Shown here piece by piece: positions 15,172-24,697 of a stretch of 64,000 bases of DNA. The position numbers and the translations under genes were made by a program. The stretch comes from Halopseudomonas salegens (GTDB lineage: Bacteria; Pseudomonadota; Gammaproteobacteria; Pseudomonadales; Pseudomonadaceae), in NCBI RefSeq assembly GCF_900105655.1, contig NZ_LT629787.1, forward strand, positions 558,001 through 622,000, in the 5' to 3' direction. The notes beneath the pieces are model-generated. The model saw nothing but the letters and a program-made list of their open reading frames with translations. It did not search any database and was not told the DNA's origin. The number at the start of each line of letters is the position of its first letter. The first letter of the stretch is position 1.

Positions 15172-18100
15172 TTAAACCTTGCGACTCTCAATCAGCTTCT
15201 CTACCCCATCGCTGTTGCGCAGATAGACATCCAGCTGACGGAACGCAATTTCGATGCCGTTTTCGCGGAACAGACGGTCAACTTCGCGATTGATTTCGTC
15301 GATTGAGGGGTTGCGATCACCCAGTTGGCCGACGTGGTAGCGTAGTTCATGATCGAGTGTGCTTTCACCGAAATTGAGGAACAGTACTTCGGGCTCCGGA
15401 TCAGCGAGCACGCGTTCATTGGCGTGAGTGATCTGCAGCAGCAGCTGTTTGATTTTCGCCAGGTCCGAGTTGTAGGCGACACCGAGCTTCAGGATGACGC
15501 GAGTCACGGTATCGGACAGCGACCAATTGACCAGATGGCTGGTGACAAAGGTTTTGTTCGGGACAATGATTTCCTTGCGATCAAAGTCGCTGATGGTGGT
15601 GGCGCGGATGCGGATGCGGTTGACCGTTCCGGACAGATTCCCGATGGTGACTACATCACCAATGCGGATCGGGCGCTCGAACAGCAGGATGATGCCGGAG
15701 ACGAAGTTGGCAAAAATCTCCTGCAAGCCGAAGCCAAGACCGACGCTGAGGGCGGCTACCAGCCATTGCAGCTTGTCCCAACTGACGCCCAACGTCGACA
15801 GACCGACGATAATGCCGATGCTGACGATAACGTAGCTGAGCAGGGTAGTGATGGCATAGCTGCTGCCCTGCTGCAGTTTGAGCTTGGACAGCAGCAGGAT
15901 TTCCAGCAGGCCGGGCAGGTTGCGCGCCAGAGTAATGGTAAGCACGACAATGATCAGGGCGCCAAGAACGTCGGCAACGCTGATCGGCACCATGTTGGGA
16001 AATTCGGCACTGCCGCTGTTGTATTGCCACAGGGTGAAGCTGTTGAGGTAAGTGGCAGCACTGAGCAGATCGGACCAGATCAGGTAAACCACTACACCGA
16101 AGACCAGCATCAGGCTGAGCTTGGCCAGGCGCAGGGATTGCTGGTTGATCTGTTGCAGGTCCATTTTAGGTACTTCGACGGCCATGTCCTGGTCCGTCTG
16201 ATCGTTGGCTTGGCTGTTTTCCCGCTTGCTCAGGGCGCGCTGGTAAGCCAGTCGCCGTCCGGCGACGTTCAGGTTGCGCACTGCAGTACCGTCGAGCAGC
16301 AGCCAGAGGACGATGACATACAGGGTGTCGATAAAGCGATCAGCCAGCTTGATGGCGGTGTAGTGATACCCCCAGAAACTCATGCCGGCGAGAATGACCG
16401 GGGTCAGGGCAAGTGCCAGGGTCGCGATCGAGTGAATTACCCGTGAACTGTACAGTGGTTTGGTGCGTCGCATCAGGTTGCCAAGCAGCCCTCCCAGTAC
16501 CAGCAGGCAACTGATCATCAGCAGGCGGCCGATAGCGTCGGCATCCAGCACTTCAGGGCTGTGTTCCCCCAGCGCGACGATGACAACCAGAGGCAACAGG
16601 ATAAAGGCGGTGTGCTTGGTTAGCCGGTGCAAGCGGGAGACGCGGTCGGCTTCCCAGCGAAAATGCCGTTCGGCAATTCCCTGATTATCAAATACCCGGT
16701 AAAGCAGATGCAGCACCAGCCAGGCAAGGGCGGCATACAAGGCGGCGATGCCGAATGCAGGTATTGCTTTACCGTCATGGCGCATCAACAGCAGGCCGCA
16801 ACCAGCCAGCAATAATGGAATAATGCTGACGCGGAACAGGGTCAGCAGCAGTGCCAAAGGGGTATGCCGGGTAGTGTCGCGGCGAAAATGACCGACATCG
16901 GCATGCAGGGTTTGCAGCTTGCTGTTGATTCTCGGGCGTGCCAGCAAATAAATAGCCAGCAGCAAGCCAAGGCCGATCAGACCTGGCCATTGTTTGATCA
17001 GGTGTGGCGGGATCTGACGCAGATGAGTCAGGGGTTGTAGCTGTTCCCATTGCTGGCTGAGCTGTTGAGGCAGGGATTGCAGCCAGTTGCGATCAATCGG
17101 CCGGCTGCTGGCGACCCAGAACAGCTGGTCATCGATAGTGCGCTGCAAATCACTGCTGAGTTGCTGCAATTGCCGCTGACTGATCTGCAGGGTAATCGCC
17201 TGGCTGAGCAGGTTGTTGATATTGGTGCCCAGTTGCTCGACCAGCTGTACCCGGTTGGTGATCATCACTTCAAGATCGTTGCGCAGTTGTTCCTGCTGGG
17301 CTGCAGGCAGGCGATCGAGCAAGCGCTGCAGGTAGGCTTCAGGGTGGGTCAGTTCTTCTCGCAGTTGGTTCAGCTCGAACTGACGCAGGCGCAAGTCAGC
17401 AATCCGGTCGGGTAGGCCATGATCAACGTCCACGCGTGGCAAGGTGCGTTTTTGCTGGTGCAGGATGCGTGACAGCAACAGGCTGCCTTCCAGTACGCTG
17501 ATCTGCTGTTCCAGCGCCCGATCCACCTGGGTCAGGCTGTCAATCTGTTGCCGGGTCTGGATGTTCTTGCGCGTCAGTTCGCTGATCTGGGTGGTCGCGC
17601 GCAGCAGGCTTTCACTCAGTTGGCGGTTCAGGCTGCCCTGTTCGCGCAGTAATTGGTGGTCACTCGACTCGGCGGCCAGGCTGACATCGTCAACAGCTTG
17701 CTCGGAAGCGCTCAAGCGCTTGTCATGAATCACGTCCTGCAGCACCTGAATATCCATGTCGATCACTGCGGTTTGCTGATTGAGCAAGTCACGCTCATGG
17801 CTGGCCAGTTCCTGGAGCACATTATTGGCATTCAGGCGTTGGCGCATCAGTTCGTTGGCTCGTTGCAGACTGGCGGTTTCGGCGCGCAGCATAGCGATGC
17901 GCGCATCACGCACAAGGCTGGCCGGCTGGCGTTGCAGGCTGCGAATCTGCTCGCTGATGGCCTGTTCGCGGGTCTGGTTGGCACTGACATTGGCCTGAGT
18001 GCGCTCCGGACGGGTCTGAGCGCCGATCAGCTCACTGTTGATGCGGGTCAGCTCGTTTTGCCAGGCAAACATGCGCGCGACTTTTTCGCTGAGTTGGTCT

Positions 18101-18453
18101 TCCAGCTCACTCAGTGGAAGATTCTCCAGCTGTTGGCGCAGGGTATCGGCTTCGATCACGCTGATCTGGTCGATTTGTCGGCGCGTGGCGCTCATGCGTG
18201 CAGGCGCTTCATCCAGTTGTTCATCCAGCTCGGCCTGCTCTTTGTCGAGTTGTTGCTGGCGCTGCAGATGACTCAGAGTGCTTTGATAGATTTCCTGCAG
18301 CTCACGTCGTTCCGCCTCGCTGCCTCCACTCTCGGTTAATGCCTCGAGCTGGTCGCGCACAGTATTGATGGCCGTATCCAGTTCGCTTTGTGCGAGCGCC
18401 GGCAGGCTGAGGCTGAAGCACAGGAAGAGCAAGAAGACGCGCAGCAGGGGCAT
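15172..18453 (-). CDS. Large mechanosensitive channel, MscK/MscM family
   Basis: At 1093 residues this is one of the giant MscS-family channels (E. coli MscK 1120, MscM/YjeP 1107). It has a signal peptide (1-21, ALA), a long periplasmic coiled-coil region (about 25-480), about eight transmembrane segments from about 495 to 850, then the MscS core with the pore helix and Gln-rich cuff (VGLGFGLQEIFANFVSG) followed by LFERPIRIGDVV and the cytoplasmic beta domain with IPNKTFVTS-like VPNKTFVTSHLVNW. It opens under membrane tension in hypo-osmotic shock. Which of the two paralogues it equals is not decided by sequence reading alone. Confidence 0.9.
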   Translation of the reverse strand: MPLLRVFLLFLCFSLSLPALAQSELDTAINTVRDQLEALTESGGSEAERRELQEIYQSTLSHLQRQQQLDKEQAELDEQLDEAPARMSATRRQIDQISVIEADTLRQQLENLPLSELEDQLSEKVARMFAWQNELTRINSELIGAQTRPERTQANVSANQTREQAISEQIRSLQRQPASLVRDARIAMLRAETASLQRANELMRQRLNANNVLQELASHERDLLNQQTAVIDMDIQVLQDVIHDKRLSASEQAVDDVSLAAESSDHQLLREQGSLNRQLSESLLRATTQISELTRKNIQTRQQIDSLTQVDRALEQQISVLEGSLLLSRILHQQKRTLPRVDVDHGLPDRIADLRLRQFELNQLREELTHPEAYLQRLLDRLPAAQQEQLRNDLEVMITNRVQLVEQLGTNINNLLSQAITLQISQRQLQQLSSDLQRTIDDQLFWVASSRPIDRNWLQSLPQQLSQQWEQLQPLTHLRQIPPHLIKQWPGLIGLGLLLAIYLLARPRINSKLQTLHADVGHFRRDTTRHTPLALLLTLFRVSIIPLLLAGCGLLLMRHDGKAIPAFGIAALYAALAWLVLHLLYRVFDNQGIAERHFRWEADRVSRLHRLTKHTAFILLPLVVIVALGEHSPEVLDADAIGRLLMISCLLVLGGLLGNLMRRTKPLYSSRVIHSIATLALALTPVILAGMSFWGYHYTAIKLADRFIDTLYVIVLWLLLDGTAVRNLNVAGRRLAYQRALSKRENSQANDQTDQDMAVEVPKMDLQQINQQSLRLAKLSLMLVFGVVVYLIWSDLLSAATYLNSFTLWQYNSGSAEFPNMVPISVADVLGALIIVVLTITLARNLPGLLEILLLSKLKLQQGSSYAITTLLSYVIVSIGIIVGLSTLGVSWDKLQWLVAALSVGLGFGLQEIFANFVSGIILLFERPIRIGDVVTIGNLSGTVNRIRIRATTISDFDRKEIIVPNKTFVTSHLVNWSLSDTVTRVILKLGVAYNSDLAKIKQLLLQITHANERVLADPEPEVLFLNFGESTLDHELRYHVGQLGDRNPSIDEINREVDRLFRENGIEIAFRQLDVYLRNSDGVEKLIESRKV

Positions 18454-18536
18454 GGCAGGTTTCCACAGAAATTACTCTGTGCAGGTTAGTCGTAGCGGGC
18501 AGGGATGGGAAGGGGGAGGCGCTGTGGTGTGAAGGA

Positions 18537-18567
18537 TGCGGTAGCGAGCGGGGTGCTCGCTACCGCA
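18537..18567 (-). terminator. Stem-loop after the acyl-CoA dehydrogenase gene
   Basis: A perfect 13-bp stem (18537-18549 with 18555-18567) with a 5-base loop lies 8 bases past the stop of the leftward acyl-CoA dehydrogenase gene. The T-run typical of intrinsic termination is missing, so it may act as a processing barrier that stabilises the mRNA end or need Rho. Confidence 0.55.
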
Positions 18568-18574
18568 ATCGGGA

Positions 18575-20377
18575 TCAGAACCAGCTGTCCTGCATATCCA
18601 TGCAGGTCGGGTCCAGAGACTCCAGCAGATCCAGCGCGGGGTGACAGCTTGGAACTTCCCAGGTCAGGAAGTAACGGGCTGCCTGCAGTTTGCCGCGATA
18701 GAAATCGGCATCCGCCGGGTTGCCCTTGTCCAGGCCTTCCTGCGCCTTGACGGCTTGTTCCAGCCAGCGCCAGCCGATGACCATGTGGCCAAAGGTGTTC
18801 AGGTAGAGCGCGGAATTGGCCAGCGCTTCGTTGATCTTGCCCTGGCCCAGATTGCCGAGCAGGGTCATGGTCACCTTGCCCAGGCGCGCATGCAGTTTTT
18901 CCAGCGGTTCGCGCAGTTGGTTCAGGCTGTCATGGTCGCGGGCGCGGCCACAGGTGTCCTGAATCAAGGCCGACAGCTGCTTCAGTGCGCTGCCGTTGTT
19001 CATCACGACCTTGCGACCCAGCAGGTCCAGTGACTGGATGCCGTTGGTGCCTTCATGGATCGGGTTCAGGCGGTTTTCCCGGTAGTACTGCTCGACCGGG
19101 TACTCGCGGGTATAGCCGGCACCACCAAGAATCTGGATCGCCAGTTCGTTGGCCTTGAGGCAGTAATCCGACGGCCAGGCCTTGACGATCGGGGTCAGCA
19201 GATCAAGCAGTTCAAGCGCTGTTTTGCGCTCTTCTTCTGTCGGCAGGGTCTCGGTGTCGTCAAACAGGCGGGCAGCGTACAGACCGAGGTCATAGCCACC
19301 TTCGACATAGGCTTTCTGCGTCAGCAGCATGCGCTTGACGTCAGTGTGCTCGATGATCGAGACCTGCGGGCTGCTCGGGTCCTTGCCATCGGGCAGGCGA
19401 CCTTGCGGGCGGTTGCGCGCATAGTCCAGTGAATACTGGTAACCCGCATTGCCGAGCATGACCGCGCCCATGCCAACGCCAATGCGCGCCTCGTTCATCA
19501 TCTGGAACATGTAGTTCAGGCCGTTGTGCGGCTTGCCCACCAGATAACCGACACAGTTACCTTTCTCACCGAAGTTCAGAGCGGTGGAGGTGGTGCCGCG
19601 CCAGCCCATCTTGTGGAACAGGCCAGCCAGGGCAACGTCGTTGCGCTGGCCCAGGCTGCCGTCATCGTTGACCAGGAACTTGGGCACGATAAACAGGCTG
19701 ATACCCTTCACGCCGGCAGGAGCGTCGGGCAGTTTGGCCAGCACCATGTGCACGATATTTTCCGACAGCGGGTGATCGCCACCGGAGATATAGATCTTGT
19801 TGCCTTTCAGGCGGTAGCTGCCGTCATCAGCCGGTTCGGCCTTGGTACGGATATCCGACAGCGAGGAGCCGGCATCGGGTTCGGTCAGCGCCATGGTGCC
19901 GAAGAAGCGGCCTTCAATCATCGGCTGCAGGAAGCGCTGCTTCTGTTCGTCACTGCCGAAGTTTTCGATCAGGTTGGCCGCGCCCATGGTCAGCATGGGA
20001 TAGGACGAGGTGGCAATGTTGGCCGCCTGGAATTGGGTAAAGCAGGCCTGTGACAGCAGGGTGGGCAACTGCATGCCGCCCTGTTCGAAGCTGCGCGTGG
20101 CATTCAGGAAGCCGGCTTCAAGGAAAGCCTCGACGGCGGGCTTGACCTCGGGGATGAGCTCGGCTGCACCGTCAACGAACTTGGGCTCGTTCTCGTCGCT
20201 TTTGCGGTTGTGCGGCAGAAAGAATTTTTCCGCGATGGTGCGCGCGGTCTCGATCGAGGCGTCGAAGGTTTCCCGGTTGTGCTCGGCGAAACGTTCGCGC
20301 TGGGTCAGGGCTTCTGCATCCAGCACTTCGTAGAGTTCGAAGGCCAGGTTGCGGGCATCAGGCAGGATATTGGACAT
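18575..20377 (-). CDS. Acyl-CoA dehydrogenase, long DmdC/FadE-like form
   Basis: The 600-residue flavoenzyme introduces the alpha-beta double bond in acyl-CoA, the first step of beta-oxidation. FGTMALTEPDAGSSLSDI and KIYISGGDHPLSENIVH are the FAD/substrate blocks; QILGGAGYTREYPVEQYYRENR and HEGTNGIQSLDLLGRK carry the region of the catalytic glutamate. The C-terminal extension beyond about 470 is typical of DmdC-like and FadE-type proteins in Pseudomonas. GAGGT before ATG 20377 sets the start. It is a paralogue of the enzyme at 28470-30272. The natural chain length cannot be read from sequence. Confidence 0.9.
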   Translation of the reverse strand: MSNILPDARNLAFELYEVLDAEALTQRERFAEHNRETFDASIETARTIAEKFFLPHNRKSDENEPKFVDGAAELIPEVKPAVEAFLEAGFLNATRSFEQGGMQLPTLLSQACFTQFQAANIATSSYPMLTMGAANLIENFGSDEQKQRFLQPMIEGRFFGTMALTEPDAGSSLSDIRTKAEPADDGSYRLKGNKIYISGGDHPLSENIVHMVLAKLPDAPAGVKGISLFIVPKFLVNDDGSLGQRNDVALAGLFHKMGWRGTTSTALNFGEKGNCVGYLVGKPHNGLNYMFQMMNEARIGVGMGAVMLGNAGYQYSLDYARNRPQGRLPDGKDPSSPQVSIIEHTDVKRMLLTQKAYVEGGYDLGLYAARLFDDTETLPTEEERKTALELLDLLTPIVKAWPSDYCLKANELAIQILGGAGYTREYPVEQYYRENRLNPIHEGTNGIQSLDLLGRKVVMNNGSALKQLSALIQDTCGRARDHDSLNQLREPLEKLHARLGKVTMTLLGNLGQGKINEALANSALYLNTFGHMVIGWRWLEQAVKAQEGLDKGNPADADFYRGKLQAARYFLTWEVPSCHPALDLLESLDPTCMDMQDSWF

Positions 20378-20405
20378 GGTGATTACCTCGAATTTGATCG
20401 CCGGC

Positions 20406-20434
20406 ATTGTATGCGCTCGCGGCGTGACTGGAAA
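20406..20434 (-). promoter_or_regulatory. Candidate promoter of the acyl-CoA dehydrogenase gene
   Basis: On the minus strand TTTCCA (-35, complement of 20429-20434) and TACAAT (-10, complement of 20406-20411) are 17 bases apart, with the -10 about 30 bases upstream of ATG 20377. I see no fatty-acid-regulator box overlapping it. Confidence 0.45.
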
Positions 20435-20463
20435 CGGCCATTGATGACCGTTATGTAACCAGA

Positions 20464-21441
20464 TCAGAAGGTGCGCAGCGCGGGTTCATCCAGTGCGGCG
20501 CGTTGTTCGCGCAGGGTCAGCACCTGATCAGCCCAGTAACGCTCGCTGGCAAACCAGGGGAAATGCCGCGGAAAGGCCGGGTCTGTCCAACGCCGTGCCA
20601 GCCAGGCACTGTAATGGACCAGTCGCAGGCTGCGCAGGGATTCGATCAACGGCAGCTGGCGCGGGTCGAAGTCGTGAAATTCGTTATAACCATCCACCAG
20701 TTCGGCCAGCTGCCCCTGGCGCTGGTCGCGTTCACCGGAGAGCATCATCCACAGATCCTGGATCGCCGGGCCCATGCGGCAGTCATCCATATCCACCATA
20801 TACAGCAGCTCGTCACGCCAGAGCAGGTTGCCGACATGCAGGTCACCATGCAGGCGGATGGGCTGAAACGGGTGTTGCAGCCAGCGAACGTCAATTTCAG
20901 CGAGCAGGTCGCGGGCCACGGAAAAATAGGCCGGGCGCAGGTTCTCCGGCACGCAACCGGCCTGTTCCAGCCAGTCGACACTGGCATGGCCAAAGCTGGC
21001 CGGGTCCAGGGTCGGACGGTGCTCAAAGGGGCGCATGGCCCCGACGGCATGCAGGCGACCGAGCAAGCGGCCAAGCATCAGCAGGTGGTCAGGGTTGTCG
21101 AATTCCGGTGCGCGGCCACCAAAACGCTTGAACAGGGTGAAACGAAAGCCGGCATGCTCGAACAGGGTTTCGTTATCGATCTGCATGGGGGGAATCACCG
21201 GGATTTCGCGCTCGGCCAGCTCGATCGAAAACTGGTGCTCCTCGCGAATCGCGGCATCGCTCCAGCGGTCGGGGCGGTAGAATTTGGCGATCAGGGGTTG
21301 CCCGCCTTCAATGCCGATCTGGAATACCCGGTTCTCGTAGCTGTTCAGCGTCAGCGTGCGCGCGTCGCTGAGAAAACCCAGCGACTCTACCGCATCCAGC
21401 ACGGTATCCGGGGTCAGGGCAGCAAAGGGGTGATCGGACAT
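20464..21441 (-). CDS. srkA: Stress response kinase SrkA (YihE)
   Basis: The 325-residue protein is a YihE/SrkA-type Ser/Thr kinase of the aminoglycoside-phosphotransferase fold. The catalytic loop is IRLHGDLHVGNLLW and the metal-binding DFG equivalent is VDMDDCRMGP; the N-terminal lobe has SYENRVFQIG and LIAKFYRPDRW. In E. coli SrkA protects against stress-induced programmed death and Cpx-linked stress. ATG 21441 (MSDHPF) is preceded by GGAG; the longer frame to 21471 is unconserved. Confidence 0.92.
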   Translation of the reverse strand: MSDHPFAALTPDTVLDAVESLGFLSDARTLTLNSYENRVFQIGIEGGQPLIAKFYRPDRWSDAAIREEHQFSIELAEREIPVIPPMQIDNETLFEHAGFRFTLFKRFGGRAPEFDNPDHLLMLGRLLGRLHAVGAMRPFEHRPTLDPASFGHASVDWLEQAGCVPENLRPAYFSVARDLLAEIDVRWLQHPFQPIRLHGDLHVGNLLWRDELLYMVDMDDCRMGPAIQDLWMMLSGERDQRQGQLAELVDGYNEFHDFDPRQLPLIESLRSLRLVHYSAWLARRWTDPAFPRHFPWFASERYWADQVLTLREQRAALDEPALRTF

Positions 21442-21517
21442 GGGGCAACTCCAGCAAGACTCGACCCGCAAGCTTCAAGCCTTCGGCGGTTGGCTGCAAG
21501 GATTTTGTTGCCCGGGG

Positions 21518-22255
21518 TCAGGGCGTGCGGGCCAGTGCCCAGATGCTGATACTGGCGGCACCGGCCTTCAACAGCGTGCGGCTGACTTCATTGGCGGTGG
21601 CGCCGGTAGTGACCACATCATCAAGGACAGCCAGGTGAAGGCCATGGATCTGTTCCGGCTGAGGGCAATGAAAAGCGTCTTGCAGGTTGCGCCGGCGTTC
21701 ATTGGCGCTAAGGCCCTGTTGTGCTGGCGTGCTTTGGCGACGAAGCAGGCTGTGACGGTCAAGCTGGATGCCGAGCGCTCGGGCTACCGGGCGGGCCAGT
21801 TCAAAGGCCTGGTTGTAGCCGCGCTGGGCCTGACGTTGGCGATGCAGTGGCATCGGCAGCAGTCTCTCGGGCAAGGCCTGGTCATACTCGTTGTGGTGAT
21901 GCTGTATTGCTTGTATCAGGGCGGGCACCAGCAGGCGGCCGGAGGCCAGTTGATTGTGATACTTAAAAGCCGGGATCAGACTGTCGAGTGGAAAACGGTA
22001 GGTGAAAGGTGCAATTACCTGCCGGAAGGCCGGTGGTTGCTGCAGGCATTGGCCACACAGGGTGCCGGGGGATGTGTCATGCAGTGGGAGTGCGCATTGT
22101 GCGCAGTGGCTGCCCAGCCAGGGCAGTTCAGCCTGACAGGCGCTACATATATCACTGTGGCTGTCACTGGGGCCAAGGCATAACTGGCAGTGGCGGGAAA
22201 ACACAGTCAGCGCCTGATTAAAAAGTGATCTAATGTAAACCTGTCGGATTTGCAT
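21518..22255 (-). CDS. comF: ComF family phosphoribosyltransferase-like protein
   Basis: The 245-residue protein has an N-terminal zinc-ribbon-like set of cysteines (CQLCLG, CSAC, CAQC) and a C-terminal phosphoribosyltransferase domain with the PRPP loop LAVLDDVVTTGATANE. ComF homologues act in uptake of single-stranded DNA in naturally competent bacteria; competence has not been shown for this organism. The start codon (22255) lies inside the spacer of the BirA-type operator of the divergent bio operon, so biotin control could touch its expression. Confidence 0.88.
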   Translation of the reverse strand: MQIRQVYIRSLFNQALTVFSRHCQLCLGPSDSHSDICSACQAELPWLGSHCAQCALPLHDTSPGTLCGQCLQQPPAFRQVIAPFTYRFPLDSLIPAFKYHNQLASGRLLVPALIQAIQHHHNEYDQALPERLLPMPLHRQRQAQRGYNQAFELARPVARALGIQLDRHSLLRRQSTPAQQGLSANERRRNLQDAFHCPQPEQIHGLHLAVLDDVVTTGATANEVSRTLLKAGAASISIWALARTP

Positions 22256-22264
22256 CGGTTGACA
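22234..22264. promoter_or_regulatory. BirA-type biotin operator
   Basis: TGTAAACC (22234-22241) and GGTTGACA (22257-22264) form an imperfect inverted repeat with a 15-base spacer, matching the proteobacterial BirA site (TTGTAAACC-N14-16-GGTTTACAA). The right arm coincides with the bioB -35 element and the spacer contains the comF start codon. Position next to bioB makes biotin repression by BirA likely. Confidence 0.8.
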
Positions 22265-22286
22265 GCCTCCATGCCGCCGTTATCAT
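22259..22286 (+). promoter_or_regulatory. bioB promoter
   Basis: TTGACA (22259-22264), 16 bases, then TATCAT (22281-22286), about 68 bases before the bioB ATG. The -35 is part of the right arm of the BirA-type operator, so repressor binding would exclude polymerase. Confidence 0.75.
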
Positions 22287-22353
22287 TTGAAACATTGCCA
22301 TGTTGCCGGCCACGTACTGCCGCAACCTATCCATCCAGCCAAGGATTTTCTGC

Positions 22354-23400
22354 ATGACCGCTTCCGTAACCCGTCACGACTGGACCCCCGCCGAGGTATT
22401 GGCCCTGTTTGAGCAACCCTTCAACGATCTGTTGTTCCAGGCACAAACAGTACACCGGCAGCATTTTGATGCCAATCGGGTGCAGGTGTCGACCCTGTTG
22501 TCGATCAAGACCGGCGCCTGTCCGGAAGATTGCAAATACTGTCCCCAGTCCGGCCACTACAACACCGGGCTGGACAAGGAAAAACTGCTGGAAGTGCAGA
22601 AAGTACTGGATGAAGCCGCTGCCGCCAAAGCCATCGGTGCGACCCGTTTCTGTATGGGCGCGGCCTGGAAGCACCCGTCGGACAAGGATATGCCCTACGT
22701 GCTGGAAATGGTCAAAGGCGTGCGCAAGCTGGGTCTGGAAACCTGCATGACCCTGGGCAAGCTGACCAAGGAGCAGACTGCTGCGCTGGCCGATGCCGGG
22801 TTGGACTATTACAACCACAACCTGGATACCTCGCCGGAGTTCTACGGCAACATCATTACCACGCGCACCTATGGTGACCGTCTGGAAACCCTGGCCTACG
22901 TGCGGGACGCCGGGATGAAAATCTGTTCCGGTGGCATTCTCGGCATGGGCGAAAGCCTGCGTGACCGTGCCGGTCTGCTGATTCAGCTGGCGAACCTGCC
23001 GGAGCATCCGGAAAGCGTGCCGATCAATATGCTGGTCAAGGTCAAGGGCACACCGCTGGAGAACGAGGAGGATGTGGATCCTTTCGACTTCATTCGTACC
23101 CTGGCGGTCGCTCGTATCATGATGCCGAAATCCCACGTGCGCCTGTCTGCCGGGCGCGAGCAGATGAACGAGCAAACCCAGTCACTGGCCTTCTTTGCCG
23201 GTGCCAACTCGATTTTCTATGGTGAGCGCTTGCTGACGACCGGCAACCCGCAAGCGGAGAAAGACATGCGCCTGTTCGAACGCCTCGGCATCAAGCCGGA
23301 AGAGCGTGAAGAGCACGATGATGAAGTGCACCAGGCGGCCATTGAGCAGGCTTTGGTGGAGCAGCGCGAGAGTGAGCTGTTTGTGAATGCAGCGGGCTGA
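22354..23400 (+). CDS. bioB: Biotin synthase
   Basis: The 348-residue radical SAM enzyme inserts sulfur into dethiobiotin. The cluster-binding CxxxCxxC is Cys56, Cys60 and Cys63 ([10 protein letters not shown]). Other BioB blocks are visible: [25 protein letters not shown] and the [2Fe-2S] region [24 protein letters not shown] before ATG 22354 (MTASV) supports the start. It is the first gene of bioB-F-H-C-D behind a BirA-type operator. A 120-base spacer separates it from bioF. Confidence 0.96.
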   Translation: MTASVTRHDWTPAEVLALFEQPFNDLLFQAQTVHRQHFDANRVQVSTLLSIKTGACPEDCKYCPQSGHYNTGLDKEKLLEVQKVLDEAAAAKAIGATRFCMGAAWKHPSDKDMPYVLEMVKGVRKLGLETCMTLGKLTKEQTAALADAGLDYYNHNLDTSPEFYGNIITTRTYGDRLETLAYVRDAGMKICSGGILGMGESLRDRAGLLIQLANLPEHPESVPINMLVKVKGTPLENEEDVDPFDFIRTLAVARIMMPKSHVRLSAGREQMNEQTQSLAFFAGANSIFYGERLLTTGNPQAEKDMRLFERLGIKPEEREEHDDEVHQAAIEQALVEQRESELFVNAAG

Positions 23401-23411
23401 ACCCCGCTGCA

Positions 23412-23448
23412 GCGGCCAGCTTCAGGCAATCAGCTGCACGCTGGCCGC
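23412..23448 (+). other. Stem-loop between bioB and bioF
   Basis: GCGGCCAGC (23412-23420) and GCTGGCCGC (23440-23448) are a perfect 9-bp inverted repeat with a 19-base loop, 12 bases after the bioB stop. There is no T-run, so polymerase probably reads through; it may partly attenuate or stabilise the upstream bioB message. Confidence 0.5.
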
Positions 23449-23521
23449 AACCGCTGTGACGATGCAGTAAATCCACCCGCACGACTTGGGCGTCATGTCT
23501 TGCCGTCGCCTTGAGGCCCCT

Positions 23522-24697
23522 ATGCCCTTTGATCTCTCCTCACGCCTGGCCGAGCGCCGCGCTGCCCATTTATATCGCCAACGCCCCTTGCTGGAGTCGC
23601 CGCAAGGGGTGCGGGTGATGGTTGATGGGCAGCCGTTATTGGCCTTCTGCAACAATGACTATCTCGGTCTGGCCAATCATCCCAAGGTGGTTGAGGCCTT
23701 TACCCAGGGCGCACAGCGTTGGGGTGTTGGTGGTGGTGCTTCGCACCTGGTGATTGGCCATAGTGGCGCGCATCACCAGCTGGAAGAGGCGCTGGCGGCG
23801 TTTACCGGTCGGCCGCGTGCCTTGTTGTTGTCCAGTGGCTACATGGCCAACCTGGGCACGGTCACTGCGCTGGTCGGGCAGGGCGATACGGTATTGCAGG
23901 ACCGGCTGAATCACGCCTCGCTGCTCGATGCCGGCCTGCTCAGCGGCGCGCGCTTCTCGCGGTATCTGCATAACGATCCCGAGAGCCTGGGCAGTCGCCT
24001 GGCCAAGACCAGCGGCAATACCCTGGTGGTGACTGACGGCGTGTTCAGTATGGATGGCGACCTGGCGCGCTTGCCCGAGCTCTGTGCGCGGGCCAAAGCG
24101 GCAGGTGCCTGGGTGATGGTGGATGATGCCCATGGCTTTGGTTGTCTGGGCCCGCAGGGCGGCGGCATTGTTGAGCATTATGGCCTCGGCAGCGAGGATG
24201 TGCCGGTGCTGATCGGTACCCTGGGCAAGGCCTTTGGCACCAGTGGCGCCTTTGTCGCCGGTAGTGAAGAACTGATTGAAACTCTGATCCAGTTTGCGCG
24301 GCCCTATATCTACACCACCAGCCAGTCGCCAGCACTGGCCTGGGCAACGCTGACCAGTCTGCAATTGCTGCGGGATGAAAACTGGCGACGCGAGCATCTG
24401 CAGCACCTGATTGCGCGCCTGCGCCAGGGCATCCAGTCCCTGGGCCTGCAGCTGATGGACAGCCCGACACCGATCCAGCCGGTGCTGGTCGGCTCCAGCG
24501 CCCGCGCCCTGATGATGTCAGCCGCGTTGCGTGAGCAGGGTATTCTGGTCACCGCGATCCGCCCACCCACGGTACCCAAAGGCACTGCCCGCTTGCGCAT
24601 AACCCTGTCTGCCGAGCACAGCCTGGCCGATGTCGACCACTTATTGACCGCGCTCGAACAAGCCAATCGGCGCGTCAGCGGAGCGTTACATGACTGA
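23522..24697 (+). CDS. bioF: 8-amino-7-oxononanoate synthase
   Basis: The 391-residue PLP enzyme condenses pimeloyl-ACP (or -CoA) with L-alanine. [35 protein letters not shown] and the PLP-lysine segment [13 protein letters not shown] are all present. ATG 23522 (MPFDLS) is the family-like start. Its last bases overlap the bioH start by 8 bp, so bioF, bioH, bioC and bioD are translationally linked. Confidence 0.95.
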   Translation: MPFDLSSRLAERRAAHLYRQRPLLESPQGVRVMVDGQPLLAFCNNDYLGLANHPKVVEAFTQGAQRWGVGGGASHLVIGHSGAHHQLEEALAAFTGRPRALLLSSGYMANLGTVTALVGQGDTVLQDRLNHASLLDAGLLSGARFSRYLHNDPESLGSRLAKTSGNTLVVTDGVFSMDGDLARLPELCARAKAAGAWVMVDDAHGFGCLGPQGGGIVEHYGLGSEDVPVLIGTLGKAFGTSGAFVAGSEELIETLIQFARPYIYTTSQSPALAWATLTSLQLLRDENWRREHLQHLIARLRQGIQSLGLQLMDSPTPIQPVLVGSSARALMMSAALREQGILVTAIRPPTVPKGTARLRITLSAEHSLADVDHLLTALEQANRRVSGALHD

